In this document: positions 18,095-26,874 of the stretch, in pieces | How positions within the stretch are numbered: the first letter of the stretch is position 1 | Layout of the letters: the number at the start of each line of letters is the position of its first letter | Source of the DNA: Pimelobacter simplex | Lineage (GTDB): Bacteria > Actinomycetota > Actinomycetes > Propionibacteriales > Nocardioidaceae | Length of the DNA: 64,000 nucleotides | Reading direction: 5' to 3' | NCBI RefSeq assembly: GCF_024662235.1 | Contig: NZ_CP096276.1 | Location: 558,001-622,000, forward strand | Program-made: the position numbers and the translations under genes | Notes under the pieces: model-generated | What the model saw: only the letters and a program-made list of their open reading frames with translations | What the model was told of the DNA's origin: nothing | The model's database searches: none

Positions 18095-18671
18095 GTGGGT
18101 CATCGGCGGCCGGGGAGGGTCGGGCGGTGGCCGCCGAGGTTGAGCATCGCGAGGGCGATGAGGGCGTCGGGGCTAGCGAAGCCGAAGGCCATGCGGCGGA
18201 TGAGTCTGATCTTGGTGTTGACCGACTCGATGATGCCGTTGGACAGGTCGTGCTCGATCGAGGCCAGGATCGCGGCCTTGTGCTCCACGATGGTGCGCTG
18301 GAGCTTTTACGAATCGCTCGATCCGGGATCGGCGTGCCCAGTCGATCCACGCGTCGAGCGCGGCGACGGCCTGGTCATAGGGCAGCTGGAACACAAGTCG
18401 CAACGCTTCATTGAGGAGGTAGGCGCGGTTCAGGGTCGGTTCGGCCTTCGCGATCCAGGCTATCTTCGCTTGTTGGCGAGTGGTCAGGTTCTCGGGGTTC
18501 TTCCACACCGCGAACCTGGAGTTCTTCAGCGCCTGGGCGTGCCCGCTCGACCGGTTGAGCTTCCCGGCAGCTCGACGGGCGCGCGAAGGGTGCGGGTGTC
18601 GGTGCGGGCGGGGTTCCAGGCTTGACGTCTGACTTCGTCCAGCGCGGCACTCGCCCACTTCACGACGTGGA
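18095..18671 (-). pseudogene. ISL3-family transposase, C-terminal fragment with frameshift
   Basis: Reverse-strand blocks NSRFAVWKNPENLT, AYLLNEALRLVFQLPYD and DWARRSRIERFVK lie in one frame; EHKAAILASIEHDLSNG, MAFGFASPDALIALAM and LNLGGHRPTLPGR continue in another, with the break near 18295. The upstream HVVKW block is cut at about 18671, where the recombinase-associated repeats begin. The N-terminal zinc-ribbon half is missing. It is a dead remnant. Confidence 0.85.
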
Positions 18672-18676
18672 AAGGG

Positions 18677-18784
18677 TTATTCCGACGTCGGAATAATCCG
18701 TTTTATGCCGAGGTCCGGGTTATGCCGATGTCGTGGGGCTACGCCTTGTGGCAGCCGGGTTGCGCCGTGGCGAGGTCGGCATAA
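18677..18784. repeat. Cluster of five TTATKCCGA boxes at the end of a tyrosine recombinase gene
   Basis: TTATTCCGACGTCGGAATAA (18677-18696) is a perfect 20-bp palindrome made of two opposing TTATTCCGA boxes. TTATGCCGA follows at 18703-18711 and 18720-18728, and its complement TCGGCATAA at 18776-18784, which touches the recombinase stop codon. Such direct and inverted boxes look like recombinase binding sites at the end of a mobile element. The left edge abuts the truncated ISL3 gene, so the element seems to have inserted in it. Confidence 0.6.
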
Positions 18785-19363
18785 TCAAAGCGCTTCGAGG
18801 AAGGCGAGGAGCGCGTCGGTGGTGACCTGGTAGCGGCCCGGTTTCGTCCCTGTGGGTTTGGTTCTGGCGAGGGCGTCCTCCTTGGCTTTCATGTCGGCGT
18901 GGAGGCAGATCTGGGTGGTTTCGGTGCTCTCGTGACCGAGCCAGAGCGCGATGACGCTGGTGTCGACCCCGGCGGCCAGGAGCCGCAGCGCGGCGGTGTG
19001 CCTCAACACGTGCGGGGTCACGTTCTTGGATGCCAGGGTCGGGCAGCTCTGGGCGGCCGCGGCTGTGTGGAGTGCCAGCCGGGCAGCGACCGCGTCGTGG
19101 CTCATCCGTCTTCCTTCCCGCGCGGGGAACACGAACGCCTCTGAGTCGGGGTTCTTGGCGGTGAGCACCGCCGACACGTAGGCCAATCCCCATACTTGCC
19201 CCGGGAGCAGCTCAGGGATGGAGTCAGCGCTGGTCGCATCAGCGCGTCCGCAGGACTGTAGGTCACATCCCACGTAGTGGTGACGTAACGCCTCGGGGAA
19301 GTCGACAACCCTCCGAGCCCTGATGGGTCTGCTTCTGCTGGTTGACGGGCGCCTCGACGGCAC
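18785..19363 (-). pseudogene. Tyrosine recombinase/integrase, 5'-truncated
   Basis: The C-terminal catalytic part is clear: HVLRHTAALRLLAAGVDTSV (the HxLRH box with its Arg), WLGHESTETTQICLHADM (the GH box; the position of the nucleophilic Tyr normally follows as TxxxY, and here TQICLHAD has Cys where related proteins have Tyr). Upstream of about residue 45 similarity stops and the box containing the first catalytic Arg is absent. The loss of the N-terminal half and the apparent Tyr-to-Cys change both argue that it is inactive. It resembles the recombinases found in actinobacterial integrase triads. Confidence 0.7.
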
Positions 19364-19468
19364 TGTCCTGGAGGACCCGGCTCAGGACCTCAGGGTGCCA
19401 GTCGAGAAGCGATCCATTGGCCTGATGTCCCAGGAGAAGTTGCACAAGCGGCTTACGCCGTCTATCAG

Positions 19469-19678
19469 GTGCCGCTTGGGGACGAGACGACGGCCGACCT
19501 GTTCACGGGCGCCACGGTGATTCCCCTGGCCAACACCGGGGACTTCGACGAGGACGGCGGCCAGGTCCGGATCGACGGCACGATCTACTCCGACAGCGAG
19601 GTCGAAGAGGGCGGGGACGACGACACCCCAGACCCGTCGATCACGCTCGACTGTCGGTTTGTCGACGTCCTCCTTTAG
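19469..19678 (+). CDS. Hypothetical protein, possible fragment
   Basis: A short frame with strongly GC-biased third positions, hence probably coding. It is open well upstream of GTG 19469 (about 19400), so the present start may be only an internal codon of a truncated gene. The product is acidic (EVEEGGDDDTPDPS) with a VIPLANTGDFDEDGGQ stretch. I do not recognise it; it reminds me of phage structural protein fragments, which is only an impression. Confidence 0.35.
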   Translation: MPLGDETTADLFTGATVIPLANTGDFDEDGGQVRIDGTIYSDSEVEEGGDDDTPDPSITLDCRFVDVLL

Positions 19679-19693
19679 CGCTCCTCGGTCGAC

Positions 19694-20074
19694 GTGTGGA
19701 ATCCGTTGCTGAATGACGGCGCCAGAAGTGTGGTGGTCGAGTGGATGACCGACGTCACCGAGGACACCGACGGGTTCCCGGCGACCGCCTACCTACATCA
19801 CAGCCTGATTCCGCTGCTGCTTGAAGGGCTGTCCGCAGGTGTCGGTGACTCGGTGACGGTCGAGGTTGACCAGTACGGCGACTGGCGCGTGACCGACGTG
19901 TGCGGACGGACGGCCGCGGTAGTACCGCTTGACCTCGATTTCAGGAACTCTGCCCAGCTCGCTCATGTGCGGAGCCCTCCCGCCCCTCTGAGGCGCATCT
20001 GCGGCGCTCGTTTGGCATCGGCGAATTTTGGTCCCGGCTGCGCATCGAAAGGCCTTCGAACTCCCCTATGTTGA
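19694..20074 (+). CDS. Hypothetical protein
   Basis: The segment from about 19694 to 19950 has coding-like third positions and encodes TAYLHHSLIPLLLEGLSAG and VGDSVTVEVDQYGDWRVTD; the tail after that has a different composition and may be spurious. The frame ends 20 nt before mosB. I do not recognise the family, and it may belong with the preceding fragment. Confidence 0.35.
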   Translation: MWNPLLNDGARSVVVEWMTDVTEDTDGFPATAYLHHSLIPLLLEGLSAGVGDSVTVEVDQYGDWRVTDVCGRTAAVVPLDLDFRNSAQLAHVRSPPAPLRRICGARLASANFGPGCASKGLRTPLC

Positions 20075-20093
20075 GGTGACGAAAGGAGTCCAC

Positions 20094-20906
20094 ATGCCCC
20101 AGACAACCTTCGACCTCGAACAACTCCTCATGCAGCGCTCGCTCAGCGACTCGGAGCTGGTGGCCGCCGCCGAGGAGGCTTCCGACTTCCGGATCCTTCC
20201 CGACGCGACCGTGATCAAGGTTGGCGGCCAGAGCTTCATAGACCGCGGTCGCGCTGCTGTGTATCCACTGGTGGAGGAGATCCTGGCTGCCCGCACGGAA
20301 CACAAGCTGCTGATCGGCACCGGTGCGGGCACGCGAGCACGCCACGTGTACTCGATCGCCGCCGGGCTCAACCTGCCCGCAGGCGTACTCGCGCAGCTGG
20401 GCGCCGCGGTGGCCGACCAGAACGCCGAGATCCTCGGCCAGTTGCTGGCCCAGCACGGAATCCCGGTGGTCAGCGGTGCCGGGCTGTCGGCCGTGCCGCT
20501 TCGCCTGTCCGAGGTCAACGCTGTCATCTTCGGGGGCATGCCGCCCTACGGCCTGTGGATCCGCCCCGCTGCTGGGGGCTCGATCCCGCCGTATCGCACC
20601 GACGCCGGCTGCTACCTAGTGGCAGAGCAGTTCGGGTGCAGGGCGATGATCTACGTCAAGGACGAAGACGGGCTCTACACCGCCAACCCCAAGACGGACA
20701 ACAACGCCAAGCTGATCCCGCGGACCACGGTCGAGGAGATGAAGGCGGCGGGCCTCCAGGACTCGATCATCGAGTTCCCCGTACTCGATCTCCTCACGCA
20801 GGCAAAGCACGTCCGTGAGGTGCAGGTCATCAACGGCCTGGTCCCCGGCAACCTGACCCGGGCCCTGGCGGGAGAGCACGTCGGCACGATCATCACCACG
20901 AACTGA
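20094..20906 (+). CDS. mosB: Molybdenum storage protein subunit beta
   Basis: A 270-residue amino-acid-kinase-fold protein (UMP-kinase-like) matching the beta subunit of the Azotobacter-type molybdenum storage protein in length and along its whole sequence: [82 protein letters not shown] and [19 protein letters not shown]. In the known system, alpha and beta form a cage that stores about 100 Mo atoms as polyoxomolybdate in an ATP-dependent way. AAAGGAG lies 6-12 nt upstream of ATG 20094. mosA follows after 11 nt. Confidence 0.92.
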   Translation: MPQTTFDLEQLLMQRSLSDSELVAAAEEASDFRILPDATVIKVGGQSFIDRGRAAVYPLVEEILAARTEHKLLIGTGAGTRARHVYSIAAGLNLPAGVLAQLGAAVADQNAEILGQLLAQHGIPVVSGAGLSAVPLRLSEVNAVIFGGMPPYGLWIRPAAGGSIPPYRTDAGCYLVAEQFGCRAMIYVKDEDGLYTANPKTDNNAKLIPRTTVEEMKAAGLQDSIIEFPVLDLLTQAKHVREVQVINGLVPGNLTRALAGEHVGTIITTN

Positions 20907-20917
20907 GGCGAAAAGTC

Positions 20918-21751
20918 ATGTCCACATCGGATCAACACACCAAGCATGTCTCATCGCCGTTGGCACGCCAGACCCTCCTCGACAACAGCCTCACCAGTCC
21001 CGTCGCAGGCGGCGAACAGATCCGGCTGCTGCCCTGGCTGCAGGTCGTCAAGATCGGCGGGAGATCTATCATGGATCGCGGCAGCGAGGCGATCCTCCCC
21101 CTCGTCGAGGAGATCCGGCAACTGCTGCCCGAGCACCGGCTCCTGATCCTCGTCGGTGCCGGCCTCCGTGCGCGGCACATCTATAGCGTGGGCCTCGACC
21201 TCGGCCTCCCCGTGGGCTCGCTGGCGCCGCTGGCGGCAACAGAGGCCGGCCAGAACGGACGAATCCTGGCCTCGCTGCTCTCGCGCGAGGGTGTCTCGTA
21301 CGTCGACCACCCGACCCTCGCGACCCAGTTGGCCATCCACCTGGAGGCCGCACGCGCAGTGGTCGGCAGCGCCTTCCCGCCCTACCACCACCACGAGTTC
21401 ACTGGTCCCCGCATTCCCCAGCACCGAGCCGATGCGGGCGCGTTCCTCCTGGCCGACGCCTTGGGCGCTGCCGGCCTCACCATCGTCGAGGACGTGGACG
21501 GCATCTACCCCGTCGATCCTCGTGGCGAGGGCGGCCACGAGGCAGACCTGATACACGAGACCACGGCGTCCGACCTGGCAACCCACCACGGCACGCTGCC
21601 GATCGACCGAGCGATGCTGGAGATCATGGCCAATGCGCGTCATCTCGGCAGCGTGCAGGTGGTCAACGGTCTCGTTCCCGGCCGCCTGACGGCCGCACTA
21701 CGTGGAGACCACGTCGGCACGATCATTCGCACTGGTGATGCAGCGAGCTGA
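20918..21751 (+). CDS. mosA: Molybdenum storage protein subunit alpha
   Basis: A 277-residue partner of MosB from the same fold family. It carries the alpha-specific blocks [47 protein letters not shown], and the His-rich loop [11 protein letters not shown] that in the Azotobacter protein contributes ligands to polyoxomolybdate clusters; [20 protein letters not shown] closes the protein. All main motifs are present and the length is normal. The order mosB-mosA, 11-nt spacing and the nearby modABC support a shared role in molybdate uptake and storage. No nitrogenase gene is in the window. Confidence 0.93.
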   Translation: MSTSDQHTKHVSSPLARQTLLDNSLTSPVAGGEQIRLLPWLQVVKIGGRSIMDRGSEAILPLVEEIRQLLPEHRLLILVGAGLRARHIYSVGLDLGLPVGSLAPLAATEAGQNGRILASLLSREGVSYVDHPTLATQLAIHLEAARAVVGSAFPPYHHHEFTGPRIPQHRADAGAFLLADALGAAGLTIVEDVDGIYPVDPRGEGGHEADLIHETTASDLATHHGTLPIDRAMLEIMANARHLGSVQVVNGLVPGRLTAALRGDHVGTIIRTGDAAS

Positions 21752-21910
21752 GGGGCCTGTCGATCGTTCGTACCTGATGCGCGCCCACCCATCTCAGGTC
21801 CTCGGATTGCGCCCGGCCCACCGGTCAGCTACGGGGCCATGCCGATGAGGTCGCAGGACGACGAGCGCGAGGCGGATGATGCGCTGACGACCTGCTTCTC
21901 TCGCGCGCCC

Positions 21911-22494
21911 TCATCGACTCGTCCTGAAGTTGCCGCCGCGCGAGCGGCCGCACCGACTCGGGGCCGTGGGATGATCACTGGAGACCATCATTAGCCCCGT
22001 CGCGATCAGGTCTGGGTTGACGAGGCCGCCATCGAGGAGAGCAGCAACGAAGTTGCGATTCTTCTCGCGGAGCGCGATCAGCATCGCGACGCGGGACATC
22101 TCCCGGTAGGTAGGCACCAGCCGTGAAGCGTGGCTTGCCCGCAGGAGCTGCCGTGTTGGCGTTCTGCACCTTGACCAGACGGTCGCGCCAGCCGTCGGCG
22201 AGGACGGCGGTGTCCAGGTCGGCGCGTCGATGCTCAACCCGTGGAGCTCTTCGAACGGCGAGAACTCGCCGGCGACACCCTCGGTCAGATCCGCCAGTCG
22301 AGCGGCCTCGTGGTTGCTCGCGGCGATCGGCGGGATGTCCACCTCGATCGACATCGTTGCTGCAGCGGAGAGCTGCGACTCGTCGTACGTGCCGAGGATG
22401 GCCTGCGAGCCGAGCGGGCTGACCTCGTGCCGTGGGATGATCTGGCACGGTGCGGATCGAGAGCTCCAGCTGGTCGCGCCGCATCAGCACGCCG
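21911..22494 (-). pseudogene. Nucleotidyltransferase (DUF6036/AbiEii-like), frameshifted
   Basis: Starting at ATG 22494 (overlapping the stop of the HTH gene, TGATG), the frame encodes MRRDQLELSIRT and then breaks. MSIEVDIPPI and RLADLTEGVAGEFSPFEELHG follow in one frame, LADGWRDRLVKVQNANT in another, and ALREKNRNFVAALLDGGLVN and DLIATGLMM again in the first. The order fits a nucleotidyltransferase-type toxin of the DUF6036 class. At least three indels make it non-functional. Confidence 0.6.
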
Positions 22495-22998
22495 CCTTCA
22501 AGACTTCCCGGCGCTGCTCGTCGGGAAGCAGTCCGGACATGGGGGAGACCTCCCGCGTATCGATCGTTTCGCGTGGAGGCCGGGTCAAGAAGCGGTGTAG
22601 GCCGGAGAGGTGGCCGTGGTCGACCAACTGCCGCCACCGGTCGAGATTCCGTTCGTGCGGCTGACCGGTGACCCGGTCGCGGACGCGGTCCAGGTTGCGC
22701 TCGTTCGTCGGTCGCCAGTCCTCGAAGCTCTGCCGGTTCAGGAGAGTCGAGAGTTGCCGGTCGAGCTGCCAGGAGCGGCGCGGAGCGGGTCAGCTTGGGG
22801 ACGACGGGCCGTCGTAGGACCTCAGGCGGAAGCCCATGCACGACAATAGGCGGTCGAGCTGGTCGTCGCTGAGTTCGACCCTGCCGGACAGGAACCCGCT
22901 GATGCTCGCTGGCGCACGCCGCTGAGTCGAGACAGGTCGGATTGGGTGGTGCCAGTCTCGAGCATCATCTGGCGCAGCACTTCACTCCGACTGGTCAT
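22494..22998 (-). pseudogene. XRE-type helix-turn-helix protein, frameshifted (partner of the nucleotidyltransferase)
   Basis: ATG 22998 opens with SEVLRQMMLETGTTQSDLSR, the start of an XRE HTH; after GVRQ the frame shifts by one and continues SISGFLSGRVELSDDQLDRL, then VVPKLTRS and further family-like segments up to LLPDEQRREVLKAAC and TGA at 22494-22496. Together with the coupled nucleotidyltransferase it looks like a decayed toxin-antitoxin or abortive-infection operon. Family assignment is from the HTH only. Confidence 0.6.
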
Positions 22999-23007
22999 GA
23001 CCAGCAA

Positions 23008-23027
23008 CCTATAGCAGTTTCTGTTAT
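23008..23027 (-). promoter_or_regulatory. Candidate promoter/operator of the XRE-nucleotidyltransferase operon
   Basis: On the reverse strand TATAGG (23013-23008) lies 9 nt before the ATG, fitting a -10 box with a very short leader. The near-palindrome ATAGCAGTTTCTGTTAT (23011-23027) overlaps it and is a plausible site for autorepression by the XRE protein. Confidence 0.4.
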
Positions 23028-23199
23028 CGCCGCGCGGAGTCGATTCCGACGCTCGGGCAGCACTGGGGCAACACGAGGTCCGAAAAGAGCGCGAATCGAC
23101 CAACGACGAGCCCCATGACACTGACCGGGCACCTCAAAGGTCCACAAAGCCCGGTCTGCCGACACTTGGCAGCCACCTACCGACGTTGAGCAGGTCGGG

Positions 23200-24093
23200 T
23201 TCGCGAACACCACGATTCCTCCGGCGACGATCACGATCAACGGATCGCCCCGCCCGCTGACCTCGGTCGAGAGGTTCGCGCCCGGAGACCCGACGGTTGC
23301 CGCGCGCGACCCAGGAGGGGGGCGAGGCTACGACTGGGAGCAGCAGGCACTGCCTTCGACTATCGCGTCCGGCTCCTCCCGGCCCCACAGGACCCGGACC
23401 ACTTCGCTGCCGCGGCGGGGGCTCGGAACCTCGCTCGTCGTTGGAAACGTCCCCGACTCGCCGCGTGGGACCAGTTCGTCGACGCCCTCAGGGAACTCAC
23501 GGCGTACAGGGGCGGCTCGAGGCATGTGCGGGCGGAACCGGAGGTTGCCCGGATGTGCGGGCTCTTGGCCCTCTCTACGAGCATCTCTACCGGGCGCCGG
23601 AGATTTACCTTGGCTATCTCCCGCTCCGTCTAGTCGGACCCGACGCCACTTTGGGCGACCATCTCGCGCTGGTTGACGAGCGCCTCGTCGCGGACGTCGC
23701 AGCCCTGACGACCCTGTTCACGGGCATCCGGCCGGCTCCGTTCGCGAATGCGCAGCGCGTCATCTCCGACCCCTCCTTCGATCGTAGCGGCGACCTTGGC
23801 GGCGCCGACGCCGACCTGGTCGTCGACGACGTGCTGCTGGAACTGAAGACCGTCAAGACCGCTGAGTGTCACGGAAGATCGTGTGGCAGCTCCTCGGATA
23901 CGTCCTGGCCGACACAAGTGACCGGCTGGGCATCCGGGAGGTGGGCTGGTATTTCTCACGGCACGGCTATCTGTGGCGGCTTCCCGCCGCCGAACTGCTG
24001 GCCCGACTGCACGGCGGCCCTATGGACCTGCAGGCCGCCCGCGCCGATTTCGCAGTCGTCGTCGAGGGCGACGCCAACCCCAGACCCGGCTGA
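23200..24093 (+). pseudogene. PD-(D/E)XK-nuclease-like protein, frameshifted
   Basis: Reading AFDYRVRLLPAPQDPDHF (from about 23345) in one frame, then YRAPEIYLGYLPLRLVGP (from about 23587) and DADLVVDDVLLELKTVK (about 23808-23860) in a second, then KIVWQLLGYVLADTSDRLG (from about 23877) in a third. The D...ELK pattern followed by a conserved Gln is that of PD-(D/E)XK nucleases. Breaks near 23580 and 23865 disrupt it. The start is uncertain. I know similar actinobacterial proteins only as uncharacterised, so the nuclease reading is an inference. Confidence 0.5.
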
Positions 24094-24767
24094 CCCTCGT
24101 CGAAGACATGTCCACAACGTCAGAGCCCTTGCCACACGCGGAAGACCGAGAGCCAGATCAACAGAAGGGCGCCGTTGTGACGCTGTCGTACAGGTACCAT
24201 GAGCGCCAGGAAGGCGGCGCCGTCGGAGGCTTGCGTCGGGGCTGCCCGTTGCACTCTCCCTTTGCCATGTTGGCGGGCGACCTCTAGAGGGGCGCTTTGA
24301 GCCTGAAAGTGCACACTGCCCATGTTGGCGCTGTTGCGTTTTCCTCTGCGGTGGAGTGCGGGTGAAAGCAAGGGGAGCGTGGTCCCACAGAGCACCTAAT
24401 CGAGGCTGGCCACGCTAAGGAGCGGAGCACCGACCCGCCTTCACGGCTTGACAGTCATAGGCGGCGAAGTGACCAGCCTATGGCGACGAAGTCAAGGGGC
24501 TTGGTTTTGTTGAGTTGTGCAGGGCTGATCGGCTCGCCGGCTTGTGCCAGCGGGCATTGGCTTTCGGGTGTTGGGGTTTCGTCGTTGGCGTGGGCGGGGG
24601 CCTCGCGCCCGTCTCCTGCCCTACGTAGCGTGCAAGCGGGTTCGTTCCCGACAGCCTTCATCCGGGCTTTGCTGGAGACGGGCGGGGCTGCCCATGGTCA
24701 CATTGCGGGATGTGATCCCGACGCACGTGCGGGCTCGCCCCGTCCGGTCGTCGTACGACGAGCGAGG
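24094..24767. other. Gene-free stretch left of the IS110-type transposase gene
   Basis: No supported gene. The right part (about 24650-24767) probably belongs to the 3' non-coding end of the IS110-type element, whose exact end I cannot place because this family lacks terminal repeats. The part around 24280-24400 (two copies of CATGTTGGCG about 60 bp apart) looks like IS debris. Confidence 0.35.
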
Positions 24768-26150
24768 TCAAGCGGCAGCGGCGGCCGCCTTTGCGTCGAC
24801 ACGGGATTGGGGTGTGAGGCCGCTGGCGATGGCGGGGTCCCAGGCGGTGCCGGTGGTGATCACAGCATGCAGCTGGCGCAGCAGGCTGCCCGAGACCGCG
24901 ACGCGGGCCTGGGTCTTGGTGAGCTTGTTGTCGGCGCGGCCGGTCAGGTGCGCGTACCTGGTGGCGAGCACCGGGTTGTTCCGCAACGCAGCCCACACCG
25001 CCCGCCACGCCGCGAGCCGGAGCTGGGGACGGCCGCGGCCACTGATGCCGGTCTTGCCCTGGAAGGCGCCCGAGGCGTTGTCGCGGGGACACAGCCCGGC
25101 GTGCTTGACCAGCGCCCGGGCGCTGGAGAACCGGGTGGGGTCGCCGGTCTCGGCGAGGATGGCTGCCGCGCCGACCGCCGACAGGCCGGGGATGCTGGTC
25201 ACCAGGTCGGTCAGGCCGAGGTCGTCGAGCACTTCGACCATCCGGGCCTCCACCACGGCGATCTCGGCGCGGGCATGAGCCAGATCAGCCAACGCGAACC
25301 GGACCCGCTCCATCGCGCCGGCACGCTGGTCGGCCACACCGGCCCCGGCACGGGCCGGGTCCGCGGCGGCGTCGAAGACGCCCCGCACGATCGCTGAGTA
25401 CCAGCGGGCGGCGCCGTGGCGGGGAATCTCGCGGCGGACCGCCGCAGCGAACCGGGTCCAGCCCCAACGGCGGATCACCGACAGGTCTCCGCCGGTCCCG
25501 ACCCGGTCCAAGGCAACCGTCATGGCAGCTAACCAGCTCTTGGACCTCATCGGCTTGCCGGAGGCCTCCAGCGCCGCCGGCCAGGCGCACTCCAGCAGGT
25601 CCAGGATCTGCAGGCGAGCAGCAGTCGCGTCGGTAATCAGGGCGGCACGACGGGCGCCCAGGTGCCGCAGCCGAGCCCACTCAGGGTCGGCGCGTTCGGG
25701 CAGGTAGCAGCGCAGCTCGGTGACCAGTCGGGCGATGATCATCGCATCGGTCTCGTCGCTCTTGTTGCGGGTGAAGTCCTCACTCTCTCGAGCACGGTGC
25801 ACCAACAGCGGCTGCACGCAGACCAGCCGGACGCCGGCTTCCTCAGCGATCTGATCCAGCACCCGCCACCGGTGACCGGTCGGCTCGCAGGCCACCACCA
25901 CCGAGGAGAACCCCGCCGCCCCCGCCCGGTCCAGCCCCCACCGGACCACCTCGGTGAGCTGCCATGCCTTGGCCGCCACCGTGCGACGGGCCAACACCCG
26001 GGAGTCCTGATCGGTCAACGCACACACCTGCTTGTCAGCAGCGAGATCGAAGGCGAGCACCGCGGTTTCGCGAGAGACGACAGCACGCAGCCGGCCGAGC
26101 CTGTCGTTGCGGCGGCGGTCTCCTCGCGAGAGACGACTACGGTTGGACAT
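24768..26150 (-). CDS. IS110-family transposase (complete)
   Basis: A 460-residue DEDD transposase. The N-terminal RuvC-like domain carries Asp in VLAFDLAADKQ, Glu in VVACEPTGHRW and Asp residues in KSDETDAMIIARL; the C-terminal domain carries SIPGLSAVGAAAILAETGD, GRGRPQLRLAAWRA and the family Ser region. ATG 26150 was chosen because AGGAGG lies just upstream (26153-26158); the open frame extends to 26366, but that part reads as non-coding. It is intact, unlike the IS110 remnant at 13866-14700. Confidence 0.93.
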   Translation of the reverse strand: MSNRSRLSRGDRRRNDRLGRLRAVVSRETAVLAFDLAADKQVCALTDQDSRVLARRTVAAKAWQLTEVVRWGLDRAGAAGFSSVVVACEPTGHRWRVLDQIAEEAGVRLVCVQPLLVHRARESEDFTRNKSDETDAMIIARLVTELRCYLPERADPEWARLRHLGARRAALITDATAARLQILDLLECAWPAALEASGKPMRSKSWLAAMTVALDRVGTGGDLSVIRRWGWTRFAAAVRREIPRHGAARWYSAIVRGVFDAAADPARAGAGVADQRAGAMERVRFALADLAHARAEIAVVEARMVEVLDDLGLTDLVTSIPGLSAVGAAAILAETGDPTRFSSARALVKHAGLCPRDNASGAFQGKTGISGRGRPQLRLAAWRAVWAALRNNPVLATRYAHLTGRADNKLTKTQARVAVSGSLLRQLHAVITTGTAWDPAIASGLTPQSRVDAKAAAAAA

Positions 26151-26369
26151 GCATCCTCCTGATGAGTGGTCTGGGACACCAAGCCCGTCAAACCCCATCA
26201 GGGGGATGCCTTGTCTCCCGGAACCAACACGCTTCAGGTAGTTACTACGCAGTAGTGTTCCCATGTCGGCGGCTTCCTCGCGCGCACCTGATGAGCCATC
26301 GATGAGATCGAAGCGGGGCCTCCGCCGCGGGTATCGAGCCGCGCCGGCAGAATTCTCGCAGTTCAACCT
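26151..26369 (-). other. Non-coding 5' end of the IS110-type element (possible bridge RNA region)
   Basis: About 200 bp of non-coding DNA precede the transposase gene up to repeat B1. In IS110-family elements the non-coding end next to the transposase gene can encode a structured guide ('bridge') RNA. I have not folded it and see no obvious hairpin by eye, so this is only a location to test. Confidence 0.3.
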
Positions 26370-26409
26370 GCAGTGGGTTTCTTAACCGCGGTCAACACCG
26401 TAAGTAACC
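26370..26409 (+). repeat. Repeat B, copy 1
   Basis: It starts GCAGTGGGTTTCTTAACC and continues GCGGTCAACACCGTAAGTAA. Copies B2 (31801), B3 (37657) and B4 (38628) are the same over most positions, all in the same orientation. It marks the left edge of the Gabija module. Its nature (recombination site, element end) is unknown. Confidence 0.7.
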
Positions 26410-26874
26410 TCGGCAGTCCGGGCGACGGGCGTCGAGTGGTGAGCGCGAAACAGACCTAGATCTGACTCGATTGCGGTTCATCTCGAGGTCGATCTAGGCG
26501 GCGCCCGGCTCGGGCGCCCGGCAGCCGGAGACGTCAGGAAGTCGGATCGAGCGCGTAATCGTGGTGGATGCCGAACCCCCGGCAGACACCACTCGACCCG
26601 GACGCCATTCTCGGGCTGCTTTGAACGAGGTATGGGGCGGTCGACGATGTCGACCACGACGATCCGTTCATCGCACCCGACGAGACTTCGGCGGGCGGCA
26701 CACACTTAGATCGGCGGCCGACCGCCTCGCCGCCCCTGCCGTCGTTCGACGCTGCCTGACCGGCGATATGGCGACTTGCAAGGAAGCAGCCGAAAACCTC
26801 GGACACAACCTCCCCTGCCCCACTAGCCTCACCAGTGCGGTCCGCTCGGCCCGCGAGCCCGGCAGGGGAGGGCT
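26410..26874 (+). other. Upstream region of gajA
   Basis: No supported gene in 465 bp. It holds a perfect 8-bp hairpin, GGCGCCCG-GCT-CGGGCGCC (26500-26518), and ends with the strong ribosome binding site AGGGGAGG (26864-26871) just before the gajA ATG. The Gabija promoter is presumably here, but I cannot pick it. Confidence 0.4.

Noticed and set aside
18677..18784. Short CRISPR-like repeat array
   Set aside because: The boxes are 9 bp, in mixed orientation and irregularly spaced; no cas gene is present. No CRISPR array was seen elsewhere in the window.
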